A stretch of 64,000 nucleotides of DNA from Branchiostoma floridae (taxonomy: Eukaryota > Chordata > Leptocardii > Amphioxiformes > Branchiostomatidae), in contig NC_049981.1 of NCBI RefSeq assembly GCF_000003815.2, positions 27,616,945-27,680,944 on the forward strand, read 5' to 3'. Below, one piece after another: positions 47,765-57,541 of this stretch (the first letter of the stretch is position 1; each line of letters begins with the position of its first letter). A program made the translations under genes and the position numbers. A model generated the notes under the pieces. The model was given only the letters and a program-made list of their open reading frames with translations. It was not told the origin of the DNA and made no database searches.

Positions 47765-50700
47765 TACCATTTCTACTCCCTTTCCTTCCCGCCTCAAAGT
47801 AAGCTTTCGGTAGCTAGTTTCAATTGTAATGGCTTAGGAAAGAAAGAAAAAAGACGGGAAATCTTTACCTTTTTGAAGGACAAACCGTATTCAGTTTTAT
47901 GCCTACAAGAAACTCATTCCAGTGAAGAGCGGGAAAAGGAATGGATTGCAGATTGGGATGGACAGATTTTGTTTAGTCATGGAAGGGAAAATAGTTGCGG
48001 GGTTTTGGTATTATTTAAAAATGATTTGTCTTTTCAGATAAATGAAGTCAAAAAAGATAATGAAGGAAGATTCATTATATTAGATTTGACTGTTGGTAAA
48101 CTTCGTATCTGCTTAATTAATATATACGCACCAAACAAAGACGACAAAGTCTATTTTGAGAATGTGGAAAGAAATATCCAGACAATGGTAAATTGTAACG
48201 ATAATGTAGTATTGACCGGTGACTTTAATACTGTTTTTGATGTAAGTAAAGACAGAGCTGGCCAACAGCCAGTTAACTATCATCCACATGCTACCCAGGC
48301 ACTCTTGGAACTTTCTGATACACTTGATTTAGTAGATATTTGGCGATTGAAAAACCCTGAAACTATACGTTATACGTGGCGAAGAAACAAACAAGCCAGT
48401 CGCCTAGACTACTTTTTGATTTCATTCTCGTTAATAACAAAGGTTACAAATACCTCGATTGAGTACGGCTTAAGATCGGACCATTCTCTAATTGGCATTT
48501 CTGTGGTAACGTCTGAAATACCAAGAGGGCCTGGCTTTTGGAAATTCAATCAAGAACTTTTAGATGATCCAACATTTTTTAAGGAGATCTCTAGCTTTAT
48601 TTCAGAATTCTTTTTGTTTAATAATGGCTCAGCCAATCCTCACATGGTATGGGAATCGTTCAAGTGCGCCGTGCGCGGTCAGATAATTAGATATTCGTCT
48701 TGGAAACGGAAACAAAGTAAAAAGTCTGAATCACTCCTTACCAGTGAGATCGACAGCCTGCAGAAAATATTAGACGCATCCCCAGATAGTGACACCTTTC
48801 ATAAATTACAAAGGAAAAAATATGAACTAGAATTAATTTACCAAGCAAAAGCTAATAATTTAATCGCAAACAGAAGAGCCAAATTTATGGAGCAGGGGGA
48901 GAAATGTACTAAATTTTTCATGAACTTAGTTAGTAGGGGTCATGCAAGGAAAAACATGACAACACTTGTGAATTCAGATGGATTGATCTTCACGGAGCCT
49001 CAAAACATTCTGCAGGAGCAAGTAAAATTCTATGCTAACCTTTATGCGTTTGAAAATTCTCCCATGTCTTTAGACAGTGATGTATTCTTACCCTTTTTTC
49101 CAAAAGCGGCCCCCATCTTATCATCTGGCCAATGTAGCAGTTGTGAAGGTCCGATAACAGAAAAGGAATTGAAATTAGCTGTCGAATCTTTTTCCAGTGG
49201 AAAGTCTCCAGGTCTTGACGGACTCCCTACTGATTTTTATAAGACCTTTTTTAACATCTTAAAACAACCAATGCTAGACTCATTCAATTACTCATTTCAG
49301 GTGGGGCATCTGTCTGAGTCCCAAAAAATTGGTCTCATTTCTCAAATTCTTAAACAGGACCCAACTGGGCAAGATAAAAACCCCACTAGTATGAAAAACT
49401 GGCGACCCATAACATTGTTAAATTGTGACACCAGAATTTTATCAAAGTGCATTGCCTTGCGTATGAAAAATGTAATCTCAAGCCTTGTCTCATACGATCA
49501 GACAGGATTTTTACAAGGACGTAATATAAGTGACAATATACGAAAAATATTAGAAATCATAGAATATTATGATCTTAACGAAAAGCCAGGCTTGATTTTT
49601 ATTGCGGATTTCCAGAAAGCTTTTGATAAAATAAGACAAGACTTCATTCTCAAAGTGTTAAGATTTTTTGGATTTGGAGAATCCTTCCTGAATTGGATAA
49701 AGATTTTATATAAAAGTGCTGTTAGTAAAGTAATTAACTATGGGTATATCTCTGAATCATTCCCCCTCACCCGTGGAGTTCGCCAGGGCTGCCCACTTTC
49801 TCCTTATCTCTTTATTTTAGGTGCTGAAATACTAGCAATCAAAATCAGAAGTAACAACGAAATAAAGGGTTTAAATATTCATGGCATCGAAACAAAAATC
49901 TCTCAATATGCAGACGATTCCAACTTTCCACTCGCTGCAACACTTGGCTCTCTGCACGCCCTTACCGGCGATTTAGATCTCTTTGCGTTGCTATCTGGCC
50001 TAGTTCCTAACTTTGACAAGTGTGCTGTACTTCGTATTGGCTCCCTAAAATATACAGACTTCTATTTACCCTCTCCTCTGCCCATACGATGGACAGATGG
50101 ACCTACAGAAGTTTTAGGTATCCATATTCCTGTAAACTTTAAAGATATTGTGTCAATCAATTTTGACCGAAAATATATGAAAATAGATAAAATTTTGAAT
50201 CCCTGGAAAGAAAAAGGACTATCACTTATGGGGAAAGTCACTCTGGTAAATACACTTATAGTTTCACAGTTTATATTTTTATTAAGTTCGCTCCCGTCTC
50301 CATCGTCAGCTTTTTTCGACAAATATGAAAAAAAGATTTTCAAGTTTTTATGGCGTGACGGACCCGAGCGAGTTAAGCGAAAGACAATATATAATGATTA
50401 TGATCAAGGTGGATTAAAACTTCAAAATCTGCGAGCTGTCGATCTCAAACTGAAGGCCGCTCTAGTGCCAAAACTGCACAAAAACGAAAACTGGTTTTGT
50501 TCTAAATTATTGTCCTTCTCTAGTCCTGTTCTTAGAACCAGTACGTTTCCTTTTGCACAGCTTAAAACGAATGACTTTGAAATCTTGATTAAGAAAGTAG
50601 TCAGTCTGTTTTTTCGACAAGTTATACAAAGTTGGTTGAAGTACCAACTACGCCCCCCAGAAAATAGCATACAAGTCAAACAGCAACTCCTTTGCTTGAA

Positions 50701-51580
50701 TTCACATATTTGTATAAATAGGCGACCCTTTTGTTCCTCAGCCTTCTTCAATAAAAAAGTACTTTTTGTAAATGACATTATTGATGCTGAGAATAATTTT
50801 TTGTCTTTTGACAGCTTTGTAGTCAAATTTGGAGATGTCTGTACAGCTTATCAGTATCATCAACTTTTGTCAGCTATTCCTCCTCAATGGAAACATATTC
50901 TAAGACAAGGCTCCTCAGAGCTACGTGTTTGCATCCCTGCCTGTAGAGATGTAACCTGGCTACATAGTAAAAATATTAATAAATGCTTATATGCTTTCTA
51001 CATGAATGAAGCCAGATTATGTGAAACTTCAGACAGGATACAGTACACGTGGGAAGATTATTTCAACTGTCCAATACCATGGCAAAAGGTTTATAGCCTA
51101 CCTTACAAAATTTCCATTGACTCTAGTGTTTGCATGTTTCAACATAAACTATTATTCAAATACTTGACCGTGAACAAGACCTTATACATTTGGGGTTTGA
51201 AGGAGTCGCCCTTATGTGAATATTGTAATGAAGATGAAGAAACAGTCTTCCATCTCTTTTTTCATTGTAGAGTTGCTACACGTTTCTGGATGCAAGTAGA
51301 AGACTGGTTTTTCGTCAATACTGGGGAACATTTAAATCTAAACCTGTTTAAAGTTATCTTTGGTGATTTGAATTGTCGGTGCCCAGTTTCTGCCAATATG
51401 ATTATCCTTCTTGGCAAACACTTTATTTTCAAGAACCGTCAACGCTCTCTTAATTTACAAGCCTTTATTTCATATATGTCATACTTCCATAGGCTAGAAT
51501 ATATTATAGCAAAAAGGATGGATAAGATAAAAGAACACTTTGGTAAATGGGGGAAAATAGCTTTATCGTTAAAACAGTGA
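47765..51580 (+). CDS. LINE ORF2 protein: endonuclease and reverse transcriptase
   Basis: The open frame runs from after TGA 47762-47764 to TGA at 51578. The AP-like endonuclease comes first: SFNCNGLG, LQETHS, NIYAPNKDD, VLTGDFN, RLDYFLI and LRSDHSLI supply the catalytic Asn, Glu, Asp and His. The reverse transcriptase follows with FIADFQKAFD (motif A), GVRQGCPLSPYLF and the QYADDSNF active site. Near the C-terminus CEYCNEDEE..HLFFHC is the zinc-knuckle type common in Tx1-like L1 elements. It nicks target DNA and primes cDNA synthesis on it. No ATG precedes the endonuclease core in this frame: the first upstream ATG (47552) is separated by the TGA. Either initiation is unusual or the 5' end is mutated. 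Confidence 0.88.
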   Translation, partial: YHFYSLSFPPQSKLSVASFNCNGLGKKEKRREIFTFLKDKPYSVLCLQETHSSEEREKEWIADWDGQILFSHGRENSCGVLVLFKNDLSFQINEVKKDNEGRFIILDLTVGKLRICLINIYAPNKDDKVYFENVERNIQTMVNCNDNVVLTGDFNTVFDVSKDRAGQQPVNYHPHATQALLELSDTLDLVDIWRLKNPETIRYTWRRNKQASRLDYFLISFSLITKVTNTSIEYGLRSDHSLIGISVVTSEIPRGPGFWKFNQELLDDPTFFKEISSFISEFFLFNNGSANPHMVWESFKCAVRGQIIRYSSWKRKQSKKSESLLTSEIDSLQKILDASPDSDTFHKLQRKKYELELIYQAKANNLIANRRAKFMEQGEKCTKFFMNLVSRGHARKNMTTLVNSDGLIFTEPQNILQEQVKFYANLYAFENSPMSLDSDVFLPFFPKAAPILSSGQCSSCEGPITEKELKLAVESFSSGKSPGLDGLPTDFYKTFFNILKQPMLDSFNYSFQVGHLSESQKIGLISQILKQDPTGQDKNPTSMKNWRPITLLNCDTRILSKCIALRMKNVISSLVSYDQTGFLQGRNISDNIRKILEIIEYYDLNEKPGLIFIADFQKAFDKIRQDFILKVLRFFGFGESFLNWIKILYKSAVSKVINYGYISESFPLTRGVRQGCPLSPYLFILGAEILAIKIRSNNEIKGLNIHGIETKISQYADDSNFPLAATLGSLHALTGDLDLFALLSGLVPNFDKCAVLRIGSLKYTDFYLPSPLPIRWTDGPTEVLGIHIPVNFKDIVSINFDRKYMKIDKILNPWKEKGLSLMGKVTLVNTLIVSQFIFLLSSLPSPSSAFFDKYEKKIFKFLWRDGPERVKRKTIYNDYDQGGLKLQNLRAVDLKLKAALVPKLHKNENWFCSKLLSFSSPVLRTSTFPFAQLKTNDFEILIKKVVSLFFRQVIQSWLKYQLRPPENSIQVKQQLLCLNSHICINRRPFCSSAFFNKKVLFVNDIIDAENNFLSFDSFVVKFGDVCTAYQYHQLLSAIPPQWKHILRQGSSELRVCIPACRDVTWLHSKNINKCLYAFYMNEARLCETSDRIQYTWEDYFNCPIPWQKVYSLPYKISIDSSVCMFQHKLLFKYLTVNKTLYIWGLKESPLCEYCNEDEETVFHLFFHCRVATRFWMQVEDWFFVNTGEHLNLNLFKVIFGDLNCRCPVSANMIILLGKHFIFKNRQRSLNLQAFISYMSYFHRLEYIIAKRMDKIKEHFGKWGKIALSLKQ

Positions 51581-51778
51581 ATAGTGAATAACATATATAC
51601 AACTTCTGTTTATCATTTCCTTGTTATATACAAATGTGTACACTGCTATAAGTTATCCTCATTGTTTTCTGGTCTTATTTATCTTTTGTGTCCTACATGT
51701 ACTTTCAGTATTATCGCTCTATGTATGATATGTGTATCTTGTGTTTGAAAAATCAATAAAAAGTTATATAAAAAAAAA

Positions 51779-51793
51779 AAAGTTTCAATGCAT
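51779..51793. repeat. Target-site duplication, right copy
   Basis: Matches 46492-46506. The sequence after it continues the vWA-duplication homology that the LINE interrupted. Confidence 0.85.
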
Positions 51794-52624
51794 TTAGCGA
51801 GTATTGAGTTCTCGGGTAACATTAACTAAATCAAGAAAGAAAAACAAGACTGTTGAACTAGCTAGAATATTTCATTTGTCGGTTTTGCAGGCTTAGTCAA
51901 TCAATTATAGGCGTGTACGTGACTTGCAAGTCACATATATCTGTAGACTTATTGAAGGTTAACTTCCCAGTGTACCGATTTGAACCTGGGTACACGTGGG
52001 AGGAGACTTGTTTCTTAATATGGTCGTTTCTGACGGTTTGTCAATCCTCGTGTTCTGAGAAATTTTCAGTGCACCCGCAGATCTCGCCGTGATTCAGTCA
52101 GCTGGGATCACAGTGCATTGCTGAGATATTCTACTGCAGCCTATCATCATTCCGGCACCGAGCTCCTGCAATGCGATATGGGATATAGATGGGACTTTAA
52201 CTTGACCCTTTGATTGCAACAGAAAAAGAAAAAGAAAGACAAACAAAGTGGCGTCAATTCAAACATTCAATACATCAAAAGGATTGAAATGAATGCCGTA
52301 ACTTAATGGGTCGACCATAAAGCTGCATTGTGATTTGCCATGCTCTTTCGACTCATGTAAACCACTAAGGTTAAACGTAAGCTATTGTGTACAATAACTA
52401 GTACATGTACAAGCACGTTGTTAATTGCATTGCTCAGAGTCGTACATTCCCAGGACAGATCTTATTGGCCTCAACGCAAGTTGGTCGCCACGCCAACTAG
52501 CAAAACTTGCCAGCAATTAATTCCAATGACCAGAGCTCTGCAAAGGAGATTTACTGAGGTTGGAATGGTCTTGAAAAACTAAAAGCGGTCCGAATATTAG
52601 CGACGCTCTTACGAAGCTGCAGGA

Positions 52625-52760
52625 CACTGATTACCTTCGCCAAGACGTTATGCTTTCGGGTGCATCTATTTGAATGTGTGCATGTTTGTGGACATCATGA
52701 ATCGAGAAGCTGTGGATAGCTCATGATGAAATATTATAAAGAAGAAACGATTATACTATT
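52625..52760. repeat. Dispersed repeat (CCTTCGCCAAG...) at the vWA deletion junction
   Basis: TTACCTTCGCCAAGACGTTATG followed by TTCGGGTGCATCTATTTG resembles a repeat widespread in marine invertebrate genomes. It occupies the place where the left vWA copy lacks the exons present in the right copy, so it may mark the deletion breakpoint. Confidence 0.4.
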
Positions 52761-53079
52761 GTCCTCCAAGCGGCTCTCTGCACAGGCGATGGGGATGGGG
52801 TAGGGCAGACATATTTGTACCTTTCTTCGGCTATTAAGATCGGACTTGAAGACGCTGCTCTTAGCGATGATAGTCGCCGCCTCTGCCGAGGAACAGAGCC
52901 CGTCCTCACCGTCAACCCGCCTGGCAATAACTGCTCCTTCATCGACGGTAAAATAATAACCCGCTTCTGTTACTTGTACTTCTTCTAGTTATAAATGATT
53001 AATCTTTTACCGGGCGTAACAATTCAACAGGAGTATCATGTATCTGTTATGTCTAAAATAGAAACAAATTAAGAGAGGT

Positions 53080-54140
53080 ATAACCAAATCAGTACCAAGG
53101 AGAGATACCACATAACAAGTTTGAATACGAGGTGACCAACCAGCACCAAGGAGAGATGCCACATAACAAGTTTGAATTCGAGATGACCAACCAGCACCAA
53201 GGAGGGATACCAAATCAATTTTTTCCATAATAAATGGCCAGTCAACACCACGGGCTGATGCCATATAAAAGTTTTTGTTTCATGCGAGGTGGACAAACCA
53301 CGCCAAGGATTGATACTTTATACGAGGGGCATTCAATAAGTAATCCACCTGACCCATTTCCCATAGCAGGAGATTAATGAAACTTGGCACAGTTATTAGT
53401 CTTTCTCTTCATAGGAACCACCCAGAGTTTTGCATTTCTCCCATCATTTGATGTAGCTCTGGCCACCGTTCTTGTAGGACATCCCAGGTTGGTCCTCCGA
53501 CAGATGCCTCATTAATGGCAGAAGAGGGACGACCAGGTCTGGGAGCTGTTTCCACAGACTTCCGGCCTTGTTTGAATTCAGGATGCCAGCGTTTTACAAG
53601 GCCATATGATGGGGCATCATCACCATAAGTTTTTTTCATTTCATCAAAAGTCCCCTTTGGTGTGCGTCCTTTCAAATACAAAAACCGGATCACTGCGCGA
53701 CACTCAACTTGCTCCATTTCACACCTGGTCCATTTCACACCTGACTCAGTTCAAACACCAGTAAATCAGTAACCGCAATTAGTTCAGAGCTGTTTTTTGC
53801 AACATAACCCATAGAGATATGACTCATTACACATGCAAAATTTTATTTAGATCAGACAACTGGAAGTGGGTCAGGTGGATTACTTATTGAATGCCCCTCG
53901 TATACAATTTGAACGTTAAGAGACGGCCAATCAGCACCAAGGGATACCAAATCAATATAAATGGTAAATTAGAACCGACGAGGTATGGCGTATCAACGGT
54001 GTGAATAAGAGATTGTCAATCAGCACCAAGGACAGATACCATGCAAACAGTTTAAAAGGGAGAAAGCCAATCAGGACCAAGAAGGGGTGCAATATCCAGA
54101 GTTTGGGTGAAATATGACCAATATGCACAATGGTAATATC
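53080..54140. repeat. Degenerate intronic minisatellite, unit about 50 bp
   Basis: Roughly ten diverged copies of a unit built around AACCAGCACCAAGGAGAGAT, then ACCATATAACAAGTTTGAA, split by the mariner-derived element at 53321-53902. The same unit appears in the equivalent intron of the right vWA copy (60480-61180), so the array predates the duplication. Confidence 0.75.
53321..53902 (-). mobile_element. Deleted mariner-like element
   Basis: Perfect terminal inverted repeats of about 35 bases begin TACGAGGGGCATTCAATAAG and are flanked by TA. The 582-bp body encodes, on the minus strand (53738-53409), the start of a mariner-type transposase: the N-terminal helix-turn-helix region with EQVECRAVIRFLYLKGRTPK and FKQGRKSVETAPRPGRPS. 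The catalytic D,D,D part is gone, so the copy is non-autonomous. Confidence 0.85.
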
Positions 54141-55427
54141 ATTACAATGATATTGCTTCAAGAGAATATGATTTCCGCATTATAACTTGGACATAAGACT
54201 CACTTATACGTTTTGTCGTTTTAGTCATATTCACCTCCAAGCTCACCTGTCAGAGTCAAGTAAGTATCAAAGCAGTTTTGTTCCCTTCTGTTACGTAATG
54301 TTAGTTAATGTATTTTTGGAAGTTGCTCTCGACTCAAAACCTTACTTCATGGTGGATTCAGACCAACCAAGTTAATCCAGTCTCTACGAAAAGCGATCTG
54401 AAATATTCGTCTGCTGTATAAATAGGATAGGAAATTTCCCGAGTAGCCTTCGTAACTCATGCTTATTGGACCAATGACGCCAGTCAAACCTAGGAGAAGA
54501 GATGCTGTCCCAGTCCTACGCATGTCACCGTAACCTTGAAGTGGACATCGGGTCTTGTTACGTGGTGACCATTATGTAAGTGAGCCGCCCTCTATGCCGA
54601 TGGTAACACTAGGCTAGGCCTGAATGTCATTTCAATGCGACAAACAAGTCGTGTGTGTTTCTTCTATCCCCAGGGAGGAGGTGAACCACTGTTTGCACTG
54701 CGTGATATCACTTGTCTGTCCGTGCTGGATCTTCATCTGGTGCTATCTGGTATGAACTACTTACACGAAGTCAACATTGATGATAGTGATGAACTAGGTC
54801 AAATTGAGAGATCTATACAGTACATTATAGAAATATCCTTTGCAACATTTTTCATCGGTGAAAAAAATTACAATACTTTGTACAGTAGTGTATCTATTAG
54901 TGTACAGGACTAGTACTAATCATTTGTTGTGCCTGACGTCATCCATGTTATTCTTCAGTGTTGTGCTGACTAAAGAAGTCAAAAGGAAAGGCAGAGAAGG
55001 AGACGGTCGCAGCTGCTTTGGTGCATCACGATGTTTGGGGTGATCTTCAGTGTCACGTTAGGGCTGCGTTTCAACCACCGCTCCCCCGTGAATCTACAAA
55101 ATAACCGACTCTTTCCCATCATACCGTCAACAGCTAAAATCCTACCAGTGCTTGGCCAACTGCCAACTGCCTATCTATCCAATTCAGTACTGAAAGCCCA
55201 AACATTGACACTTGGTATTGGTCACTTTATTCATGCAAAATGGAGGGAGGTGTGTGTGTGTATGTGTTTTTTTTTGTGTGTGTATTTCTTTCTGCATATC
55301 TGTGTTGGCAACTTAAGAAGCTCTGGATAGGTTAATTGGTAAATTGGTAGGCGTAATCAAATTTGAGCTATCATTGAGCTCGCGCATGGAGCTCTGCAAA
55401 ATATGGGCGTTTTGGCAGATGGGGCGG

Positions 55428-55770
55428 TATATATGTACAATAAAGAACGTGCCGTTGCCATGCAAGATGTTCTTTTTACGATGACAACTCGATCTGACCC
55501 GACCGATGCTTCAATCCGACCCGACTGCCCTTTGATTTCCGAGCTTCAAACGAAATAAAGACCACACATGTACACCTGTCCGAGTGGACAGGTTCTAGGT
55601 GTGTGGGACACTTCCTGGAAATCACGTGAGCGTTTGCGCATGCCCGCTCCCGTTCATGTACAGGTCTCACGCTACCGTAAGCAACAGGTAACAAGAAGGA
55701 AGTACAGAAGTGCGTGTATCGTTTTCAAGTTCACCGTTGGTAAACCGTCGAGGTATGTTCGTTTTCTCGT
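55428..55770 (+). promoter_or_regulatory. Promoter block of the intact vWA gene
   Basis: TATATAT at 55428-55434, then CACGTG 55623-55628 and TGCGCATGC 55635-55643 inside a 25-base stretch identical to the left copy, then ACGCTACC|GTAAGC as a possible donor. Conservation between the two copies singles out the E-box/NRF1-like pair. Confidence 0.45.
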
Positions 55771-57541
55771 TTCTGTTTAGCAACGAATAAAGGTTGTGGC
55801 ATGGTAGTCCACAGTTGATAATCATCAAAATTAGTAAAACATGCATTTTGGTCCGTAGACAAAGAAATCGACTACCGCTTGGCAATGTCGTCACATGTGA
55901 TGAAAGCAACAACAACTAAAAAAAACAACCCGAGCCAGTACAGGTCCCAACTACTACTATCTCCTCGCGATCCAACCACTGCTTGGAGAATAGGACCTGT
56001 CCCTTTGGGCTAGTTTTTAACTGTTGGAAACTTGCTCTTTGAAACCTAACCGTCAGTCAAAACTGTTCCTTAGTTGCTCAGGTCCTTTTTTTCATGTCGT
56101 ATGTATGTTTAACATTTTGAACTTGTTGGCGTCATGCTACAAGTCTAGGAACAAATGCCCTCAATCGATACTAAGCAGATGTAAGGTCTCGACACACTTA
56201 GTACGTTTTCAGTTCAAGGAACGCTAACTTAGGACAGCGCTGGAAAGAAAAACAAGACCATGTACGTTTGCCCTTGACATTTCAATCAATTACGTCTCTT
56301 AGGGCACGCGTCTCTTCCGTATACTAACGTGGGAAACTGTACATGTTTATTTCCAATCAGATGCTAGAATCTGCCAGGAGATTAGGAAAATGTATGTGCG
56401 ATTTTAGAAAATAACTACCATCCAAGTAATGAAAATATTTCTATATTGCAATGCATATGCTACAAAAGGACCCTTTGAACTAGAATATTTCATATGCTGG
56501 GTTTCGTGTGGGGTCTTTTTAAAGTCAATAAGGGTTGTACGTGACTTAGCAGTACGAATATTTGTTTACGCGTAGAAGTTTAGACTTTGACCCTGAGGAG
56601 GGGTGGAGTTGTTGGCAGAGACATGTTTCTTGCAATGGTCGCTTCTGACATACTGAGTGCTTGCCAGTACTGTCTTGATTGATTGTTTGACAATGCACTT
56701 GTTTTGAGTGTTTTTCAATGCACCTGTCATACTTCAGTCATCTGTATGTAGGAACCATTTACTCTCCAAGCAGAGGTTGGTAGGGAACATTGCGGCTTTT
56801 TTATCACATGCTTCGGTGGGACCGTTAGAAAGAAAACGATCTAGGCGCATAAAATGGTCACTATCTTCATTCTCCACCAACCTCTGCATGGAAGGAAGGC
56901 CGGAAACATTGCGCATTGCTGGGATTCTGCGCCCTACCATCTTTCAGGTGCAGAATCATTGTGAATGTAGAATGTGCTGTACTCGTAGCTCCTTCCAGGA
57001 GACATAGTCATTGGAATAGAATGGAGCGTGCGTTGGCCATTGGATCGCAAACAAAACGGAAAAGAGAAGAAAGCAAAATGACGCCAGCCCCAACTTTCTT
57101 GTCGATCCAAACAAAAGGACTGTAGTGATTGATGATTGACTCAACATAAAAAGGTCGACCATAAAGCTGTCTCATTTGTCCTGCCCTTTCGCCGCTTGTC
57201 CTGCCCTTTCGCTACTTGTAAACTTTAACCACGAATGTCAAAAGTATTGTAAGACATCTAGCGACAGCCATGCTATAAATGCATTGATGGTTAACTTATC
57301 ATCACGTGAAAAACATCAGTGCACGTACATGTATACGTTTCCTGGACATTTGTCTTTTTTGTTTTGACTGCGGCTCGCCAGTAATTAACTCTGATGACCA
57401 GAGATCTACTTAAGAGATTTATTGACGGAACGCCTTGGACAAAAAAAGCACCCCAAGCTTGCTTTTGAGACTGCATGGTCAAAATTTCCTTCTCAAATGC
57501 TAAAAAAGTATTCATGCTGAACTGTCATTCCTTACTCGAAG

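Larger units (their letters stand above)
46507..51780 (+). mobile_element. Full-length L1/Tx1-like non-LTR retrotransposon
   Basis: A 5.27-kb element with a short 5' UTR, ORF1, ORF2 and a 3' UTR ending AATAAAAAGTTATAT plus an A tail. It is bounded by a 13-15 bp target duplication. ORF1 is an L1-type chaperone; ORF2 has an AP-endonuclease, a reverse transcriptase and a C-terminal zinc knuckle. The uninterrupted 3.8-kb ORF2 frame and perfect target duplication imply a recent insertion. It lies within the left copy of the vWA duplication. Confidence 0.9.
52838..54975 (+). pseudogene. Truncated left copy of the vWA gene
   Basis: Only the last four exons survive: 52838-52947 (matches 60187-60297), 54225-54259 (SYSPPSSPVRV), 54674-54749 (EEVNHCLHCVISLVCPCWIF) and a last exon from 54959 with an immediate CCAD-stop. 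The first exon has an extra T (GGACTTGAAG against GGACTGAAG), shifting the frame, and its acceptor has weakened to CTATTAAG. All exons encoding the vWA domain are missing. Promoter and leader homology persists at 45.6-46.5 and 51.8-52.6 kb, so the loss is internal. It is a dead duplicate of the gene at 57.5-61.8 kb. Confidence 0.8.
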
